From the NCBI GenBank assembly GCA_004357005.1, contig SMWH01000002.1, positions 1 to 7,994 of the forward strand: 7,994 nucleotides of DNA, given 5' to 3'. The notes beneath the pieces are model-generated. The model was given only the letters and a program-made list of their open reading frames with translations, searched no databases and had not been told where the DNA came from. Within the stretch, counting starts at the first letter, position 1, and each line of letters begins with the position of its first letter. The position numbers and the translations under genes were made by a program. The DNA is from Gammaproteobacteria bacterium (GTDB lineage: Bacteria; Pseudomonadota; Gammaproteobacteria; SMWH01). This document shows, one piece after another, positions 5,793 through 7,994 of this stretch.

Positions 5793-6653
5793 ATGTCCTG
5801 GTTCAAGAAACTCCTCCCCGCAAAGATCCGCACCGAAGGCGGGAACAAGCGTGCCGTACCCGAAGGACTGTGGTCCAAGTGTGATGGCTGCGGTGCGGTG
5901 CTGTATCGCCCGGAAGTGGAGCGCGGTCTGGGCGTGTGCCCGAAATGCGGCCATCACATGCCCATGTCGGCACGCGAACGCATTGCCAGCTTTCTTGATG
6001 AAGGTGAGATGGTGGAAATTGCCGCCGATCTCGAACCGATCGATATACTCAAGTTCAAGGACAGCAAGCGGTATAAGGAACGGATCGCCCAGAGCCAGAA
6101 AAAAACCGGTGAGAAAGATGCTCTGATCGTCGTGAAAGGGCGCCTCAAGGGAATGCCCATCATGGTGGCAGCCTTCGAGTTCAAATTCATGGGTGGGTCC
6201 ATGGGTTCGGTTGTGGGAGAAAAATTTGTTCGGGGAGTGAATGCCTGCCTTCAGGAGCGCATGCCGCTGGTGTGTTTTTCCGCGAGCGGCGGGGCGCGGA
6301 TGCAAGAGGGTCTGTTTTCCCTGATGCAGATGGCCAAGACGTCGGCGGTGCTCTCGCGTCTGTCCCAGGCGGGTATCCCCTATGTATCGGTACTGACGCA
6401 CCCAACGACCGGTGGTGTGTCCGCCAGCCTGGCGATGCTGGGGGATGTGAATATCGCTGAACCCCGCGCGCTTATCGGATTTGCCGGTCCTCGTGTGATC
6501 GAGCAGACCGTGCGTGAGAAGCTTCCTGAAGGTTTTCAGCGCAGTGAGTTCCTGCTCGAAAAGGGCGCGATCGACATGATCGTGGACCGCCGGGAATTGC
6601 GTGACCGGATCGGGTCGTTGCTGGCTATCCTCATGGGCCGTACGGCTCCCTGA
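5793..6653 (+). CDS. accD: Acetyl-CoA carboxylase carboxyltransferase subunit beta AccD
   Basis: AccD with AccA forms the alpha2-beta2 carboxyltransferase that moves CO2 from carboxybiotin to acetyl-CoA, giving malonyl-CoA for fatty-acid synthesis. The 286-residue product begins MSWFKKLLPAKIRTEG, the usual N-terminus. A four-cysteine zinc ribbon follows (Cys30, Cys33, Cys49, Cys52). The crotonase-fold core has FMGGSMGSVVGEKF (132-145), SASGGARMQEG (163-173) and HPTTGGVSASLAMLGD (203-218) with paired glycines that form oxyanion holes, then IGFAGPRVIEQT and LPEGFQRSEFLLEKGAIDMI. The ATG at 5793 has no Shine-Dalgarno sequence in the 14 nt upstream; an AT-rich stretch and a hairpin precede it. 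In E. coli the carboxyltransferase is reported to bind its own subunit mRNAs; whether that holds here is unknown. Two in-frame stops, TGA TAA, end the gene. Position beside folC is conserved. Confidence 0.97.
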   Translation: MSWFKKLLPAKIRTEGGNKRAVPEGLWSKCDGCGAVLYRPEVERGLGVCPKCGHHMPMSARERIASFLDEGEMVEIAADLEPIDILKFKDSKRYKERIAQSQKKTGEKDALIVVKGRLKGMPIMVAAFEFKFMGGSMGSVVGEKFVRGVNACLQERMPLVCFSASGGARMQEGLFSLMQMAKTSAVLSRLSQAGIPYVSVLTHPTTGGVSASLAMLGDVNIAEPRALIGFAGPRVIEQTVREKLPEGFQRSEFLLEKGAIDMIVDRRELRDRIGSLLAILMGRTAP

Positions 6654-6663
6654 TAAAGCCTCA

Positions 6664-7947
6664 TTGCGCTTTCTGACACTCAATGAATGGCTCGCCTGGC
6701 AGGAGAGCCTTCACCCCCGTTCCATTGATCTGGGCCTCGATCGCGTGGCGGCAGTGGCCGGGGAAATGGGGCTGCCAAAACCTGCCCCGACGGTCATCGT
6801 TGTCGCCGGCACGAATGGCAAGGGCTCCTGCGTGGCGATGCTGGAACGGCTGCTGCTCGATGCCGGGTTTCGTACCGGCGCCTATACGTCTCCACATCTG
6901 CTGCGCTACAACGAGCGCATCCGGATTTGCGGAAAGGAAGTGGAAGACGAAGCGCTTTGCGCGGCGTTCCAGCGGGTGGATGACGCTCGGGCCGAGGTTT
7001 CTCTGTCATATTTCGAATTCGGCACGCTGGCTGCCCTGGACCTTTTTGGCCTGGCGGAGCTGGAGGTGGCTATCCTCGAAGTCGGGCTGGGTGGGCGGCT
7101 CGACGCGGTCAACATGGTTGACGCGGATATCTCGCTGATCACCCGGGTTTCGCTGGACCATCAGGACTGGCTGGGCAGCGACCGGGAGTCCATCGGGCGC
7201 GAAAAAGCCGGTATTTTGCGCCCGGATCGGCCCGGTGTCTGCGTCGACCGCGACCCGCCGCGTTCCCTGCTTGCCCATGCACAAGCCATCGGCAGTGAAC
7301 TCCTTGTCCTCGGCAGGGATTTCGACTGGCAGGACGACCGGCAAAGCAACGATGATCGTTGGGCCTGGAAAAGCGGCTCAACGATCCTGGACGATCTGCC
7401 TGCTCCCGGCATCCCGGGCGTATTCCAGCGGGATAACGCCAGCGCCGTTTTGATGGTGGTGCATCGCCTGAAAGAGCGAATGAGGGTGGATGCGGCGGGG
7501 GTTGCCAGGAGCCTGGCCACGGTGACTCTGGCCGGGCGCCAACAACGCCTCCGCCAGCGGCGCCAGCCCGGCGTGGAACTGGTCTTCGACGTGGCGCATA
7601 ACCCGGACGCGGTGCGGGCGCTGTTTGGGGAACTGGGGCGCCCCGGCCGTGGTCGACAGTACTCGGTATTCGCCTGTATGGCGGACAAGGATGTGGAAGG
7701 GATGGTAGCGAACGCGATGGACGCGGTGGACGCGTGGAAAGTCACGACTTTTGACGATCCCCGGGCCCTTGGGGTGAAGGCAGCGGCGGCTTCAATCCGG
7801 GCCGTACGGCCCGATGCGGAGGTCCGGGAGCATGCCAGGGTGCGGGATGCCCTCGAGGCCGCCCTGGACGAGGCGGCTCCCGGGGACCGGGTCGTGGTCT
7901 TCGGTTCGTTCAGAATCGTGGCCGAAGCGATGGAGCAGGACATATAA
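6664..7947 (+). CDS. folC: Dihydrofolate/folylpolyglutamate synthase FolC
   Basis: FolC is a cytoplasmic Mur-ligase-type enzyme. It adds L-glutamate to dihydropteroate to give dihydrofolate and extends folates with further glutamates, using ATP. From the chosen start the product has 427 residues, normal for the family. Visible motifs: LHPRSIDLGLDRV (16-28), the P-loop GTNGKGS (49-55), TSPHLLRYNERIRI (75-88), EVGLGGRLDAVN (139-150), SLDHQDWLG (163-171), REKAGI with Lys181 as the carbamylated lysine, DNASAV (257-262), FDVAHNPDAV (308-317), ACMADKD (337-343) and the end VVFGSFRIVAEAM. No ATG lies near the homologous N-terminus. TTG at 6664, 10 nt after the accD stop, gives MRFLTLNEWL and fits best. 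A GTG at 6601 would overlap accD by 53 nt and add 21 unrelated residues. The ribosome site is poor, implying coupling to accD. Confidence 0.95.
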   Translation: MRFLTLNEWLAWQESLHPRSIDLGLDRVAAVAGEMGLPKPAPTVIVVAGTNGKGSCVAMLERLLLDAGFRTGAYTSPHLLRYNERIRICGKEVEDEALCAAFQRVDDARAEVSLSYFEFGTLAALDLFGLAELEVAILEVGLGGRLDAVNMVDADISLITRVSLDHQDWLGSDRESIGREKAGILRPDRPGVCVDRDPPRSLLAHAQAIGSELLVLGRDFDWQDDRQSNDDRWAWKSGSTILDDLPAPGIPGVFQRDNASAVLMVVHRLKERMRVDAAGVARSLATVTLAGRQQRLRQRRQPGVELVFDVAHNPDAVRALFGELGRPGRGRQYSVFACMADKDVEGMVANAMDAVDAWKVTTFDDPRALGVKAAAASIRAVRPDAEVREHARVRDALEAALDEAAPGDRVVVFGSFRIVAEAMEQDI

Positions 7948-7948
7948 T
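7943..7948 (+). promoter_or_regulatory. TATAAT at the folC stop, possible -10 box
   Basis: A perfect TATAAT includes the folC stop TAA (7945-7947), as at the trpA end. It lies only 5 nt before the next ATG (7954), so a transcript from it would start inside or at that gene. This makes it a weak promoter candidate for the SPOR gene. No convincing -35 element is visible. Confidence 0.15.
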
Positions 7949-7953
7949 CCGCC

Positions 7954-7994
7954 ATGGGCATGGACGACGCTCTCAAACAACGACTCGTTGGCGC
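7954..7994 (+). CDS. DedD/SPOR-domain-type protein, N-terminus only (3' end outside window)
   Basis: Only 14 residues are visible: MGMDDALKQRLVGA. The pattern MDD/E-x-LKQRLVGA just before a hydrophobic stretch is characteristic of the N-terminus of DedD-like SPOR-domain proteins, which are encoded right after folC in many proteobacteria. These are inner-membrane proteins with a periplasmic peptidoglycan-binding SPOR domain and a role in cell division. The membrane helix and SPOR domain would lie beyond the window. The start may be ATG 7954 or ATG 7960; the second matches the family N-terminus more closely. The gap to folC is 6 nt and the reading frame is the same as folC. The call rests on a short match plus gene order. 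Confidence 0.7.
   Translation, partial: MGMDDALKQRLVG

Noticed and set aside
5748..6683. 311-codon open frame on the minus strand opposite accD
   Set aside because: It mirrors the accD codon pattern in a GC-rich sequence, has no recognisable family features, and accD itself is certain.
7161..7976. 271-codon minus-strand open frame opposite folC
   Set aside because: Composition is what the complement of folC codons gives, with no domain motif; FolC motifs on the + strand are complete.
1..7994. Mobile element, CRISPR, prophage or defence system
   Set aside because: All coding space is filled by housekeeping genes in conserved order. No transposase, integrase, terminal inverted repeats or spaced repeats are visible.

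Overview
This GC-rich window reads as a core chromosomal segment of a proteobacterium. It is probably a gammaproteobacterium (Chromatiales-like), but a betaproteobacterium cannot be excluded. The basis is the order fimV - (membrane protein) - truA - trpF - trpB - trpA - accD - folC - dedD/SPOR gene, all on the + strand. This is a familiar proteobacterial housekeeping neighbourhood. In Pseudomonas the same block lacks trpB and trpA; many beta- and some gammaproteobacteria keep trpFBA together here, as this window does.

Layout. Positions 1-1602 hold the 3' part of fimV: a single transmembrane helix, a TPR-like block, a long acidic linker and the C-terminal FimV motif. Next is a 222-residue membrane protein (1629-2297) that resembles the T component (EcfT/CbiQ) of energy-coupling-factor transporters. 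It has no visible ATPase or S component beside it and is the least explained gene here. truA (2303-3076), trpF (3096-3725), trpB (3709-4917) and trpA (4914-5753) follow with tiny gaps or overlaps. accD (5793-6653) comes after a 39-nt gap that holds a perfect TATAAT box and a small hairpin. folC (most likely from a TTG at 6664 to 7947) and the first 14 codons of a DedD/SPOR-type gene (7954 onward) close the window.

How the genes fit together. FimV is a peptidoglycan-associated polar organiser, and the DedD/SPOR protein is expected to be a cell-division protein. TruA modifies tRNA anticodon stems. TrpF, TrpB and TrpA carry out the last steps of tryptophan synthesis. AccD is half of the acetyl-CoA carboxyltransferase that starts fatty-acid synthesis. 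FolC makes dihydrofolate and polyglutamylated folates. Spacing is so tight, and convincing strong terminators between genes so absent, that the block can be read as one transcription unit. Possible internal control points are a terminator-like hairpin plus T-tract inside the EcfT-like gene and a candidate accD promoter overlapping the trpA stop codon.

The window contains no RNA genes, insertion sequences, CRISPR arrays, prophage or defence genes, and no stretch over 40 nt without a gene. I found no evidence of a wholly new system. The items most worth a second look are the orphan EcfT-like gene, the intragenic terminator-like element, and the promoter/hairpin leader of accD.
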